Below, in pieces: positions 1 through 7,730 of a stretch of DNA of 64,000 bases. The stretch's first letter is position 1. The number at the start of each line of letters is the position of its first letter. The position numbers were made by a program, and so were the translations under genes. The DNA lies in IMG/VR virus record IMGVR_UViG_3300028840_003497, positions 62,001 to 126,000 of that record. One strand, written 5' to 3'. The stretch is from a virus. Below the pieces are notes generated by a model. That model saw nothing but the letters and a program-made list of their open reading frames with translations. It was not told the origin of the DNA and ran no database searches.

Positions 1-140
1 CGCCTTACAACCTTCCCCTCGGGTATGAACCCTTCCTTATCGTTCACATAGATAGGCTCAGAATCGTCCTCCGGATGATCTCCGTTCTTGAACCACTGCG
101 TAGCATCAATTACAACCGGCTTCTTTCTAAACTTTGACAT
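1..140 (-). CDS. Partial hypothetical protein, N-terminus only
   Basis: The reading frame starts at ATG (140) and runs off the window edge. The N-terminus (MSKFRKKPVVIDATQWF) matches a pattern often seen at the start of small phage proteins that begin with an RKKPVVIEA-like strand. I know of no assigned function. Its start overlaps the end of the upstream gene by 14 bases, so the two are probably translationally coupled. Only 46 residues are visible. Confidence 0.6.
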   Translation of the reverse strand, partial: MSKFRKKPVVIDATQWFKNGDHPEDDSEPIYVNDKEGFIPEGKVVR

Positions 141-480
141 CTTTCGACACTCCCTTTTCATTAATAATCGACATTACCTGATTGCCCTTCTTCTTGATAC
201 TAAGCGACACGGCAAACAACTCTTCGGCAATCCACTTGATCGCCTGATCTCGCGTCTCACACAACCAAAGAGCATTGACTACGTGCACATTGCCATCCGA
301 CTTGAATGCCACTTGAGCCCTCTGGGCATCCCCTTCTTTCGTGGCAATAAAACGAAGGAAAACCACCTCCTTCGGACGATAGTCAGCCTCCCAGATCAGA
401 GAGGGACTATCTGAACCAACATGCATTACCCACATCCGATCCCCAAACTCCATCGCTTTCAATTTCTCTTCACACATCAT
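127..480 (-). CDS. Hypothetical protein, 117 aa
   Basis: Not recognised. It is a soluble alpha/beta-looking protein with no signal peptide or membrane segment. It begins with two consecutive ATG codons preceded by a purine-rich GGAAAGGCAGG. A perfect 16-bp palindrome lies 15 bases upstream of the start, between it and the preceding gene. The downstream gene overlaps its stop codon. Confidence 0.6.
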   Translation of the reverse strand: MMCEEKLKAMEFGDRMWVMHVGSDSPSLIWEADYRPKEVVFLRFIATKEGDAQRAQVAFKSDGNVHVVNALWLCETRDQAIKWIAEELFAVSLSIKKKGNQVMSIINEKGVSKDVKV

Positions 481-494
481 GAGCCTGCCTTTCC

Positions 495-510
495 GCGAAC
501 TTAAGTTCGC
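495..510. repeat. Interspersed palindrome copy 1
   Basis: GCGAACTTAAGTTCGC is a perfect 16-bp palindrome that overlaps the stop codon of the upstream small gene. It is the only copy with a fully symmetric centre. Six other intergenic copies occur in the window, each near the 3-prime end of a gene. As RNA it could form a six-base-pair hairpin with a four-base loop. Confidence 0.75.
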
Positions 511-584
511 TCTTCATTGCTGATTTCAACAATTTTCTGGACTATCTCGTTCGACCGCCCCTCACGCCTCTTGTTCTCCATGAC
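501..584 (-). CDS. Small charged protein, 27 aa
   Basis: A short reading frame starting MENKRREGRS and overlapping the end of the preceding gene by 23 bases. The upstream GGAGCACGGAGTC could serve as ribosome binding site. It is highly charged and not recognised. A longer in-frame start at 689 lies wholly inside the upstream gene and is less likely. Confidence 0.35.
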   Translation of the reverse strand, partial: VMENKRREGRSNEIVQKIVEISNEERT

Positions 585-774
585 TCCGTGCTCCTCTAAT
601 CTTGGGCTTAAATAACGACCTACGTAAGAGATTGATACTAGTAACAACTGCATCTTTAGGCCAACCCCTGTCACGGATGATATCCTCAATATCAGGAACA
701 GGTCCTATTTGGGTATGTATCGAATTCCCTATTTCACTACCATTGCGCCATGCAATAAAATACGTGTACCACAT
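562..774 (-). CDS. Hypothetical protein, 70 aa
   Basis: Starts MWYTYFIAWRNG after a GGAAGG ribosome binding site. The first 45 residues look like a small alpha/beta fold opening with an aromatic strand; the tail is basic. No family is recognised. It lies in a run of short, closely packed accessory genes. Confidence 0.6.
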   Translation of the reverse strand: MWYTYFIAWRNGSEIGNSIHTQIGPVPDIEDIIRDRGWPKDAVVTSINLLRRSLFKPKIRGARSHGEQEA

Positions 775-804
775 CTAAACGCCTTCCTTTCTCATACACA
801 GTCA

Positions 805-1119
805 TCAATCCTCCTTCACAAAATCAGCATCATCTAAGGATCCTGCAAATACGTTACGTCCACGAAGATTCAACGGTGCCCCATTATCCGATGGCATAAA
901 CCATGATTCGCGTGGAACTGTGCCCTTCTGAACGTAGAAGCCGAACCTGTCCGAAAGCTGCATTCCACATGACTTACATTCCCAATGAACGATACTAGCT
1001 GGCGTAGGCAACAATTTTCCCATACGGTTTCCCGTACAGTTCTCCATGCACGTAATTTCGGAGCCGACCCTATTCATCGAGGCACCGCACTTGCACTTTC
1101 TGGTGTCTATCTCAACCAT
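805..1119 (-). CDS. Zinc-ribbon protein, 104 aa
   Basis: Two cysteine pairs are visible: CKC near residue 9 with a second CMENC at about 25, and a CKSC motif near residue 49 followed by G-M-Q-L. This suggests one or two zinc knuckles. The role is unknown; such small ribbons are common in phage accessory regions. The start overlaps the stop of the upstream gene by eight bases. Confidence 0.6.
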   Translation of the reverse strand: MVEIDTRKCKCGASMNRVGSEITCMENCTGNRMGKLLPTPASIVHWECKSCGMQLSDRFGFYVQKGTVPRESWFMPSDNGAPLNLRGRNVFAGSLDDADFVKED

Positions 1120-1405
1120 CTTTCGCCATCGGAACCTCGATGCCGCGCTTCACGCACTCACGCCTACTCTCACTATCGAACATAAGCTGCTCCCCTCTCC
1201 GCGTGACAATGATCGGCTCGCCCTCCGGGAACTGGTCGCCTAAGTTGCGGAGGATCTCCCCGACAATCTTCACGCCTCCCAGCCAGTAGACGTCCGTGTC
1301 CGGATCGTAGTTGAGGCCCCCGTCCCGAACCTCCATTATGCGCTCACGCGCAGCCTCATCGACCATCTCCCCGTACAGTGCGTCGAACTTGGTTCTCTTT
1401 GCCAC
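1112..1405 (-). CDS. Hypothetical protein, 97 aa, GTG start
   Basis: The start is GTG, chosen because it follows a strong GGAGGACACT Shine-Dalgarno sequence. The protein is soluble and acidic, with a central strand-rich segment (DVYWLGGVKIVGEIL). No family is recognised. Its stop overlaps the start of the next zinc-ribbon gene. Confidence 0.6.
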   Translation of the reverse strand: MAKRTKFDALYGEMVDEAARERIMEVRDGGLNYDPDTDVYWLGGVKIVGEILRNLGDQFPEGEPIIVTRRGEQLMFDSESRRECVKRGIEVPMAKDG

Positions 1406-1414
1406 AGTGTCCTC

Positions 1415-1735
1415 CTACCTGCGCCACCCGGCGCGATGGGCTGTGACGATTATCTCGCACAGCTCTCTTGCCGCGTCCCCGGTGAGCGCGGTGATGTTCT
1501 CTTCGCTCGAATGAAAGACGTCCTCGTGTGCGCCCTCGTCGGACACCGCGAAAAACCAGTCGCCAATCAGCGTCGCCCCGCACGACTCACACTCTCCATC
1601 GGGACCTTCATTCTCATGGCCGCACTCGTCGCAGGGGTGGTGCCCCATGCTCTCAACGTGAGCCAGGTACTTGTCTTCGGTAGTGAACGAGCAGTCGTCG
1701 TTCAAGTCCCCGTTCCATTTAAAATCAGTCGCCAT
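1415..1735 (-). CDS. Zinc-ribbon protein, 106 aa
   Basis: CDECGHENEGPDGECESCG at about residues 35-53 provides two CxxC knuckles and so a probable zinc ribbon, followed by an alpha-helical tail. AGGAGGGCTGG precedes the ATG. The function is not recognised; it could be a nucleic-acid-binding or protein-interaction adaptor. Confidence 0.65.
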   Translation of the reverse strand: MATDFKWNGDLNDDCSFTTEDKYLAHVESMGHHPCDECGHENEGPDGECESCGATLIGDWFFAVSDEGAHEDVFHSSEENITALTGDAARELCEIIVTAHRAGWRR

Positions 1736-1744
1736 CCAGCCCTC

Positions 1745-2146
1745 CTAGTCGTCTGCTATTGCCTTATCGACATCCCATCTCAGTAACCAGCATCTGCTCA
1801 TCATGAAATCGGCTGCGTCCACTCGCTCACGACCATAGAGTTCACTAATAGAATCGCCAATGATCTCACAAGCCTCTGCGAGAGTGTCCCTGGTGATATC
1901 TCTATCGCACGTCGGGCGCTCTGGACAAACGGGACACTGGACTTTTTCCGGCACCTGTGAACACTCTGGAAACACCCTATCCCCTCCGACTACCGTCAAC
2001 CCGACTCCAATGGTCAGCGTCAGGATAACACCTAACGATATCAACAATGAAGTCGCTGTAAGAACAACCCCCAGCGATATAACCACCATTGCCCTTGCTC
2101 CTTCAGCCTTCTTGTTTTCCTGTTCTCGTTCTTGCTCTTCATTCAT
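1745..2146 (-). CDS. Small membrane protein with cysteine-rich segment
   Basis: A charged N-terminus is followed by about 35 hydrophobic residues (roughly 20-53) that could form one or two membrane helices. Next comes a short segment with five cysteines (CSQVPEKVQCPVCPERPTC) and a helical tail. The layout suggests a membrane-anchored protein whose cysteine-rich part binds a metal or forms disulfides. AAAGGAGG precedes the start. Function unknown. Confidence 0.6.
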   Translation of the reverse strand: MNEEQEREQENKKAEGARAMVVISLGVVLTATSLLISLGVILTLTIGVGLTVVGGDRVFPECSQVPEKVQCPVCPERPTCDRDITRDTLAEACEIIGDSISELYGRERVDAADFMMSRCWLLRWDVDKAIADD

Positions 2147-2410
2147 CTAGTCCTCCTTTATTATTGCAGACATTTCCAGTTTTATTCGTGACTTCTTCTC
2201 CCGGTACACCACCTCGATCAGATCGCGGTGAATCACCTCGTCTCCGTCCAATTTTGAGGACGCATGCGCGTAGTACTTTAGCTGTCCCAGCTTCTGCCGG
2301 TCGGACAGGATTGCCAGCGCCCCACGGATCGACGCCGTGTTCCAGTTGTGAACCTTCTCTGAAACCACCGGAGCCTCATCCGACCCTATCTTAAAATTAG
2401 ATCCGACCAT
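2147..2410 (-). CDS. Hypothetical protein, 87 aa
   Basis: Soluble, mostly helical, no recognised family. A good ribosome binding site (AAAGGAAGG) precedes the ATG, and the gene joins its neighbours with almost no spacing. Confidence 0.55.
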   Translation of the reverse strand: MVGSNFKIGSDEAPVVSEKVHNWNTASIRGALAILSDRQKLGQLKYYAHASSKLDGDEVIHRDLIEVVYREKKSRIKLEMSAIIKED

Positions 2411-2411
2411 G

Positions 2412-2573
2412 TCATCCTTCCTTTACAACTCTAGACTGACGATGCTTCCGCCACTTCTCGAACGCCTCCAGAAGACCAACATCACTGGGTCGCAGATCAA
2501 AAAGACCATTCGTTTCATCGAACTCGATTTCGGAACCAGTAATCTTCCGTGCCGTGCTTCTTCGTAAACCCAC
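2412..2573 (-). CDS. Possible overlapping small protein, GTG start
   Basis: A frame different from both neighbours encodes about 53 residues. Its second half (GSEIEFDETNGLFDLRPSD and onward) reads like real coding sequence and fills what would otherwise be a gap. It begins inside the zinc-ribbon gene at 2515-2721, from a GTG without an obvious ribosome binding site. A frameshift product of that gene is an alternative. Weakly supported. Confidence 0.4.
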   Translation of the reverse strand: MGLRRSTARKITGSEIEFDETNGLFDLRPSDVGLLEAFEKWRKHRQSRVVKEG

Positions 2574-2721
2574 GATGGTACATCAGTCCACACCCAGGGC
2601 AATGATATGTGTTGTACGCAGCAACTAGCCGGTTGGGGATCTTCGTAAAGCCGCGCAGGGTGTACTCGCACGATACATCCCCGTCGATCCACTCCATCTT
2701 GCCGCCGCACTTACACTTCAC
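2515..2721 (-). CDS. Zinc-ribbon protein, 68 aa, GTG start
   Basis: CKCGGKMEW at the N-terminus and CPGCG near residue 46 form a typical four-cysteine zinc ribbon. The GTG start overlaps the TGA of the upstream gene (GTGA), indicating coupling. Function not recognised. Confidence 0.6.
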   Translation of the reverse strand: MKCKCGGKMEWIDGDVSCEYTLRGFTKIPNRLVAAYNTYHCPGCGLMYHRGFTKKHGTEDYWFRNRVR

Positions 2722-2939
2722 CCCGAAATCCCGCGCAGGATGATGTCATTTTTCGTGATCTTGCGGACCCTGAACCTGCCGCCATTCACCTCGACGATCT
2801 GATTGACACGAAATAGTGCCACGCCCTTGCGGACCGCCGTCCCGTTCCCATGGACCACGCCTTCGACTTCACCCTTTTTCAGCTTATCGTAGATCTCCTG
2901 GTTGATCATCTCCATACGACCCGTCTCCGGATTCTGCAT
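2718..2939 (-). CDS. Hypothetical protein, paralogue of the gene at 5353-5595
   Basis: The C-terminal half (FRVNQIVEVNGGRFRVRKI) clearly matches the product at 5353-5595 (FRVGEEIELKGSLFRVHRI). Both proteins start MQN and end in a strand-rich domain of about 40 residues, perhaps a small SH3-like or KOW-like barrel. AAGGAGGAGATAA precedes the start. The role is unknown. Confidence 0.65.
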   Translation of the reverse strand: MQNPETGRMEMINQEIYDKLKKGEVEGVVHGNGTAVRKGVALFRVNQIVEVNGGRFRVRKITKNDIILRGISG

Positions 2940-3525
2940 TTATCTCCTCCTTATGTATCCATCCCCAGACCTTTTTGGCCCAGCGTTTTCCCTTCCAACG
3001 GCGGACATGAAACCCGCTCACGGACCCCGGCTGAAACTCCACCCGATCAATGGTGCTGAAATAATGACAGTGCGAGTTCTCCTCGATCGTCTTCCGCATT
3101 GAAATCATAAACCCAGCCGTCCCCTCCACCAGCAATGGTGGACCTACCCAGTAGCATTCTTTGCCCCTTAGACGGTACGACAGCGCCCTCACATGCCTCG
3201 CGTAAGTCTTCGGCGGAGTTCGGCACGAGTTCATCCCCAGGGACACCACAACGGCATCCACGCGGCTCTCCGCGAGGTACATCTCGAAGTCGGCATCCTT
3301 GGCCCAGGAACTTGCACGACCACCAATAGTTGCCTTGGTCGTGACGTGCGCCCCGGCATCCTCGAATCTCTTCCGAAGCCCCATCTCCAGACCCGATCCC
3401 TCTCCAACGAGAGAATCGCCCAGGATTAGGATGTCCTCGTTTTTCCACCGGGAAACGTCTCCTGCCAACGCAATGCTGACCGCCAGCATTATCGCCACGC
3501 ACATTACCATACTCAACCGCGTCAT
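2884..3525 (-). CDS. Secreted SGNH/GDSL-family hydrolase
   Basis: An N-terminal signal peptide (about residues 1-22, ending IALAG) precedes an SGNH fold. Visible blocks are GDSL (36-39, nucleophile S38), a glycine block near GGRAS, SLGMN with N99, and a late GFHVRRW histidine (H173). Members of this superfamily remove acyl or acetyl groups from polysaccharides or peptidoglycan. A role in acting on the host envelope is inferred. The last 18 codons overlap the next gene. Confidence 0.65.
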   Translation of the reverse strand: MTRLSMVMCVAIMLAVSIALAGDVSRWKNEDILILGDSLVGEGSGLEMGLRKRFEDAGAHVTTKATIGGRASSWAKDADFEMYLAESRVDAVVVSLGMNSCRTPPKTYARHVRALSYRLRGKECYWVGPPLLVEGTAGFMISMRKTIEENSHCHYFSTIDRVEFQPGSVSGFHVRRWKGKRWAKKVWGWIHKEEINAESGDGSYGDDQPGDLR

Positions 3526-3540
3526 CTCAACACCTCTCTC

Positions 3541-3786
3541 TCAGTACCTAGCGTTTTGCCGTCGAATCATATCGGCCCACGGCTCGTCGTAGAGCACCTT
3601 CTCGATCTCGGCGAGACGCTCCTCGATCGACAGCGCAGCCAACCCGGCAAGATGCATTCTTTTTTCCTTGTCCGCCTTCTCGGCTCGGCACTGGCCACAC
3701 ACCGATGGAGGCGGATAACCAGATCCCACTGGCTCATACTTTGTCTTCCCACACTCCAAGCAGGTTATTTGCACAATCATTGCCAT
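3541..3786 (-). CDS. Zinc-ribbon protein, 81 aa
   Basis: CLECG (residues 9-13) and CGQC (30-33) make a four-cysteine zinc site, followed by a charged helical tail. AGGAGGATTGAG gives a strong ribosome binding site. A palindrome copy lies about 16 bases upstream of the start. Function unknown. Confidence 0.65.
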   Translation of the reverse strand: MAMIVQITCLECGKTKYEPVGSGYPPPSVCGQCRAEKADKEKRMHLAGLAALSIEERLAEIEKVLYDEPWADMIRRQNARY

Positions 3787-3801
3787 CTCAATCCTCCTCT
3801 T

Positions 3802-3817
3802 GCGAACTTGAGTTCGC
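3802..3817. repeat. Interspersed palindrome copy 2
   Basis: GCGAACTTGAGTTCGC has seven-base arms around TG. It lies 39 bases past the stop of the coiled-coil gene and just upstream of the zinc-ribbon gene at 3541-3786. Confidence 0.75.
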
Positions 3818-3855
3818 GTTCACTATCGAAGTGGTGGCCCCAAGACAAAAGAAGG

Positions 3856-4527
3856 TTACTTACGAACCGGCTTGTCGAGCTTCTTTCGGCCAACTCCTCC
3901 ACACTCCTCACAAGGCACACCCTTTTCAAAACCACGCGTCTCGCACTTCGTACAGTCCTCGTGCGTAGCCATGATCCCGTGACGCAACATATAGGCCGCA
4001 AGATCACCGGCCATCTCTTCTATCACGGCCTCCTGCTTGAGAATCTTATCCGTCAGACCGACTTGCTCCGCATCTAGCCGTTGGCTATTCTCGACCTCCT
4101 CCTGGATCCGGTTCCCGAACTCGTGCTTGGCATCCATCCAATCAGCGACGTGAGCCTCAGCCTTGCGCTCTGCAAAGTCCAGCCTCTTCTCCAAATCATA
4201 AATCCTGTCCCGGCGCTCCTCGGCAATCTGCAGGGCATCATCACGGCGCTTCCGGACGATCTCAAGTTCGTTAAGCACCTCAAAATACCTCTTCACGAAA
4301 CCATCCAAATGCTCGGCAGACTTCAAATCAACACGCACTCCTTCGGAGGTCTGGTTGTCTCCAAAGCAGTACACGTTAAAAAACTCTTCAATAAAACCAA
4401 GGTTTCCTGTAGCTACTTCATCCCGTAACTGCCTAAGATGTCCAAGAAGTTCATCGAGAACAAACCTGTTCTCGCTGCTCAATCTCATGTTCCTAATCGA
4501 ATTCTCAATATTGATACGCATGTTCAT
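3856..4527 (-). CDS. Coiled-coil protein with C-terminal zinc site
   Basis: A long heptad-like helix covers about residues 75-175. A cysteine-rich tail follows with CTKC and CEECGG, recalling half of a DnaJ-type zinc repeat (CxxCxGxG). A scaffold or adaptor role is plausible but not shown. TAGGAGGAAAC gives a strong ribosome binding site. Not assigned to a family. Confidence 0.6.
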   Translation of the reverse strand: MNMRINIENSIRNMRLSSENRFVLDELLGHLRQLRDEVATGNLGFIEEFFNVYCFGDNQTSEGVRVDLKSAEHLDGFVKRYFEVLNELEIVRKRRDDALQIAEERRDRIYDLEKRLDFAERKAEAHVADWMDAKHEFGNRIQEEVENSQRLDAEQVGLTDKILKQEAVIEEMAGDLAAYMLRHGIMATHEDCTKCETRGFEKGVPCEECGGVGRKKLDKPVRK

Positions 4528-4535
4528 GTTTCCTC

Positions 4536-5348
4536 CTACAAGTACTTCTTCAGCATCTCCACAACTATCTTGGAAACATTGAGGACGTACTTTTTGTCAT
4601 TCTTTTCTAGGGCCTGGAGCGCGTCCCGATGATCCTTGAGAAAGTCCCCCCGAGCATCATCAATGAAGAACCTGATATACTCCCCCAACTGTGACGGTTT
4701 ATCAATCTCCCCCTCCTTGGAAAATATGCCCTGCAGCCTCTCATCGGTCAGGTAGGACTCGAACTCATCACGGACAACCTGGACCTCGGGAGCAATTTCC
4801 ACCGGAGGTTTCTTTGCCTTGGCTTGCTGTTTTTCCTTAAAGTCCTCGCCCTTCTTCTTGATCATAAAGACCGACCCCTGCTCGGTGGAGAACATCTTGT
4901 GCAGTGGCTTAATCACCACGCCTTCGCACAGGTTCTTCCCAGCCTGAACATCACTTGGCCCCTCCCGAGAATCAAAAGCAATGTCAAACTCCATCGCCTC
5001 CTCCAAACCATCGACCGTCGCCATGATTGGAACAAGAAACTTCTCCAACCCCAGAATTTTCATGATCTCGATCATGTCGCCTGATGGCTGCATCTCCTCG
5101 TCCTTGCAGAGATCATAAAACAGGATCCTTTTCTCGGGACCGTAATCAACACCCTTCTGGACACCAGCACCGAACAACTCCCCGTACAAATGGTAGGTCG
5201 CATCGTCGAAGACCGCCTTGTCACTCCAGGTCCTAATCAAATTCTTGTAATCATCTCTTCCCAGGATGCCACGGGACGGGATTACGCTGCTCCTAATCCC
5301 CTCCCATTTATAGATGGAGTCTTTAATTGCTTCTGTTTCTTTTGACAT
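4536..5348 (-). CDS. Rnl2-like RNA ligase, covalent nucleotidyltransferase fold
   Basis: Several blocks of the RNA ligase/capping-enzyme superfamily are visible in order: a candidate motif I KWEG (lysine 14), GELFG (56-60), a RILFYDL strand (74-80), EGVVIKP (142-148, motif IV) and MIKKKG (162-167, motif V). These enzymes are adenylated on the motif I lysine and seal RNA nicks, as T4 Rnl2 does in tRNA repair. Motif I lies unusually close to the N-terminus, and at 270 aa the protein is shorter than T4 Rnl2 (about 330 aa), so activity is uncertain. Confidence 0.55.
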   Translation of the reverse strand: MSKETEAIKDSIYKWEGIRSSVIPSRGILGRDDYKNLIRTWSDKAVFDDATYHLYGELFGAGVQKGVDYGPEKRILFYDLCKDEEMQPSGDMIEIMKILGLEKFLVPIMATVDGLEEAMEFDIAFDSREGPSDVQAGKNLCEGVVIKPLHKMFSTEQGSVFMIKKKGEDFKEKQQAKAKKPPVEIAPEVQVVRDEFESYLTDERLQGIFSKEGEIDKPSQLGEYIRFFIDDARGDFLKDHRDALQALEKNDKKYVLNVSKIVVEMLKKYL

Positions 5349-5352
5349 TATT

Positions 5353-5595
5353 CTACCTCTCCTTTTTTTTAACCCTTCTCAAAACAATGTCCTTCTTTTT
5401 TATCCTGTGGACGCGAAACAGGCTCCCTTTTAATTCAATCTCTTCTCCAACTCGAAAAGTCACTGTCCCTGCTGGAATTTTTGACACGTCACTGAAAAAA
5501 GCACCTCTTGCATATTGCCCTTCTTGCAGCTTTTCGATTTGGTTGTACAAATCTTCTGATATTCCTTCGAAATTTTTCGTTTTATGATTCTGCAT
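5353..5595 (-). CDS. Hypothetical protein, paralogue of the gene at 2718-2939
   Basis: It shares the MQN start and the C-terminal strand-rich domain (FRVGEEIELKGSLFRVHRI) with the product at 2718-2939. This indicates a duplication within the phage, or a family spread as a cassette. The lysine-rich end is compatible with nucleic-acid binding. GGAGAGAG precedes the ATG. Confidence 0.65.
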   Translation of the reverse strand: MQNHKTKNFEGISEDLYNQIEKLQEGQYARGAFFSDVSKIPAGTVTFRVGEEIELKGSLFRVHRIKKKDIVLRRVKKKER

Positions 5596-5761
5596 TTTCT
5601 CTCTCCTTATTCCGTCTTATTGTATAAAACTTCCCACCAAGACACATATCAATACCTGTCTTAGCTTTGTATTCTATTTCTTGTCTATGACACCAACTGC
5701 AAAAAATCGAAGTGGCCACAAAACCTACCAAAATACCAATTACAAAACATTCAACCATCAT
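5582..5761 (-). CDS. Small single-pass membrane protein, 59 aa
   Basis: The frame starts MMVECFVIGILVGFVATSIF. It encodes one hydrophobic helix (residues 4-22), then a cytosol-like charged tail with cysteines. TTGGAGAGTGT acts as ribosome binding site and the stop overlaps the next start. Function unknown. Confidence 0.55.
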   Translation of the reverse strand: MMVECFVIGILVGFVATSIFCSWCHRQEIEYKAKTGIDMCLGGKFYTIRRNKERENAES

Positions 5762-5793
5762 ACACTCTCCAACTTCTCTTCATACCAAGGTCC

Positions 5794-6306
5794 CTAAACC
5801 TCACCGCATTCACTACATCGCGGCCAACCGTCATAACCCGCATGAACGTCGTCCCCAGACTGAACGGTGTCTGTCGAAAAGCACCTGGGACACTGCTTAT
5901 AGGTATCTATCGCCTCTTTGTGCGGCATCTTGTCTATCTTCTTTTCCAGGCACATGTGTTCCCTGTTAGCGTCCTCCTTGTTGTCAAAGAATTTGGTACC
6001 CGCTTTCAATCTACTTTTATACCAAAACAGATTCCCTTCCTTAACAAAGAAATCCTCACACGCCTCCTCAAATGTCCTAGCAACTTGTTTGCCGTGGAGT
6101 CTTGCTGAGCCTGACTTGCCACAACCGGCAAAGTTATAGCTTTCCTGCCAAATCTCGAAAGTTGGCCACTCCTCGGCGCTTAACGCTTTTTGCTCCTGTA
6201 GAGCGGCACGCAGATCAGCCTTCAGTTTTTCGACTTTAGTATTAACTCCTCGAAGTCGAGGAGATTCTTTGATTTCTTTTCTACCTGTTCTACTTACCAT
6301 CAACAT
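5794..6306 (-). CDS. Hypothetical protein with C-terminal zinc ribbon
   Basis: The start is placed at the ATG in a TGATG overlap with the upstream gene; a longer frame to 6378 would lie inside that gene. The C-terminus carries CPRCFSTDTVQSGDD and then CSECG, a four-cysteine ribbon. The middle is helical and charged. Not recognised. Confidence 0.6.
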   Translation of the reverse strand: MLMVSRTGRKEIKESPRLRGVNTKVEKLKADLRAALQEQKALSAEEWPTFEIWQESYNFAGCGKSGSARLHGKQVARTFEEACEDFFVKEGNLFWYKSRLKAGTKFFDNKEDANREHMCLEKKIDKMPHKEAIDTYKQCPRCFSTDTVQSGDDVHAGYDGWPRCSECGEV

Positions 6307-6521
6307 CACCCATCTGCACGATCCACGAAAGATTTTGAATTGCATCGTCGACAATCGTTCACAAACCTCCGCATCCAATAATGCGACAATCGTTTCGCCT
6401 TCTTGGGATCATTCGTATAGCCCCAGTCAACACCCCCCTCACCCGGAATCTCAGAAACATAATGAATACTATTATCCCCCAAGAACCTGCTGCAAATATA
6501 ACTATCCACTCTTGTTTTCAT
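6306..6521 (-). CDS. Hypothetical protein, 71 aa
   Basis: Start chosen at the ATG preceded by GGAGG with five-base spacing, overlapping the TGA of the upstream gene. It contains a YTNDPKKAKRLSH segment resembling short phage proteins that follow a strand-turn-helix pattern. No family assigned. Confidence 0.55.
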   Translation of the reverse strand: MKTRVDSYICSRFLGDNSIHYVSEIPGEGGVDWGYTNDPKKAKRLSHYWMRRFVNDCRRCNSKSFVDRADG

Positions 6522-6745
6522 CGCTTCCTCCATTTAAGAATGATGTCGCAGGACTCCTCGGGGGTTCCCACATCCCGCACATTCAGTGGCCACAACTCCC
6601 GACACTCGCTCGATGTACCGTCGCCGTTGTCCAGCCACACCTCCGTGTCATCACCCATCCCATTCACCTCGGGCAGATCCTTGACCCACTTTTTGAGCTG
6701 GCGAACTGTAATACAACCGTCAACCTTCAGAAATTCAGGCAACAT
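6518..6745 (-). CDS. Hypothetical protein, 75 aa
   Basis: TVRQLKKWVKDLPE followed by D-D-T-E-V-W-L-D-N-G-D-G is a pattern often found in small uncharacterised phage proteins. It overlaps the genes on both sides by a few bases. No function known. Confidence 0.6.
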   Translation of the reverse strand: MLPEFLKVDGCITVRQLKKWVKDLPEVNGMGDDTEVWLDNGDGTSSECRELWPLNVRDVGTPEESCDIILKWRKR

Positions 6746-7073
6746 TCACTCCCTCTTTATTGTCGCTTTCCTTTTCCTTGTCACTATCCAGAGCAAGCTG
6801 CGCGATACACACTTGCATCATGGCGCATGGCTCGCAAACTGTTACTGTCACCGGTTCCATCAGCGGCATCGTCATCTCCTCATCTGTACCCATGACGCTG
6901 GCAATCGCACTACTGCCAAGCAGTGCAGCCAGCCCGTCTTGACGTTGGATCACGTCGGATTTTAATCCGTGACGTTCTATGCGTACTGTCCAGAACATCG
7001 GCAGTCCCGTATGTCCAATTCTCTTCTTACATACTCCACACTGTGCATGTTTCCGTAGTTCTTTTTCTTTCAT
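6735..7073 (-). CDS. Hypothetical protein with CxxC sites
   Basis: CGVC (residues 12-15) and CEPC (about 85-88) could jointly bind zinc. Between them lies a hydrophobic, glycine-containing stretch (LAALLGSSAIASVMG) that may be a short amphipathic or membrane-associated helix. Function unknown. Confidence 0.55.
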   Translation of the reverse strand: MKEKELRKHAQCGVCKKRIGHTGLPMFWTVRIERHGLKSDVIQRQDGLAALLGSSAIASVMGTDEEMTMPLMEPVTVTVCEPCAMMQVCIAQLALDSDKEKESDNKEGVNVA

Positions 7074-7149
7074 TTTCCCCTCCCCGTGGTTTTCAATGTT
7101 GCATTTGTGATTACTTGCTACAGTCCTCTGTTAGCCCTGCCACACACTG

Positions 7150-7359
7150 CTATTCCCCTCGCCCAAAGATCGCCTTGATCTCTCGCCTCCGTCTCCGCAT
7201 ACGGCGACCACATGCTTTCCGGTCCAAGCACTCGCACGGCTTCCCGTGATGTATGACAGCCTCAATGTTCAGCAAAACTTCTGGATATTTACTACCACAC
7301 CGAGCACACTTCTTTCCTGCATGCACCTCGGACTTGCAAAGATTTTCATTGGACCCCAT
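7150..7359 (-). CDS. Small cysteine-rich basic protein, 69 aa
   Basis: The start is set at the ATG of a TGATG overlap with the upstream gene. It carries CARCG, then CECLDRKACG and a very arginine-rich helix (RRMRRRRREIK). A metal site plus a basic tail suggests nucleic-acid binding. Not assigned. Confidence 0.55.
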   Translation of the reverse strand: MGSNENLCKSEVHAGKKCARCGSKYPEVLLNIEAVIHHGKPCECLDRKACGRRMRRRRREIKAIFGRGE

Positions 7360-7730
7360 CAGATGTCCACATTCGCCAGAAGGCACATCAGCGTATCCTT
7401 CACGTGAACTTCGGCAACATTGCCTGCATACGTGGCGACCTTATCCCGCAGGTCCTGCATGGCCTCTCGGTATCGCTCGATAGTCTTTAGCAACTTGTCG
7501 TTTTCTTTTTCCAGTTCCAAGAACGCATCTGCCAACGGCTCGAAATCATCATAGGCATCACCAATATTATCCCACAACTGCGCATACTTACTGGTACAGT
7601 CAAACTGATCACGGACCACGTCATCATCCCAATCGTCTTCGATTTCCTCTGGATAGTCCTCGCGCAGACCTTGGACATAATCCGCATCTACTAACTTCGG
7701 ATACCAAAATTCTTTTTTATACTTTGACAT
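7359..7730 (-). CDS. Acidic coiled-coil protein, 123 aa
   Basis: A strongly acidic first half (EEIEDDWDDDVV) is followed by a heptad-like helix at about residues 60-105. No family is recognised. The gene abuts its upstream neighbour at base 7730. Confidence 0.55.
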   Translation of the reverse strand: MSKYKKEFWYPKLVDADYVQGLREDYPEEIEDDWDDDVVRDQFDCTSKYAQLWDNIGDAYDDFEPLADAFLELEKENDKLLKTIERYREAMQDLRDKVATYAGNVAEVHVKDTLMCLLANVDI

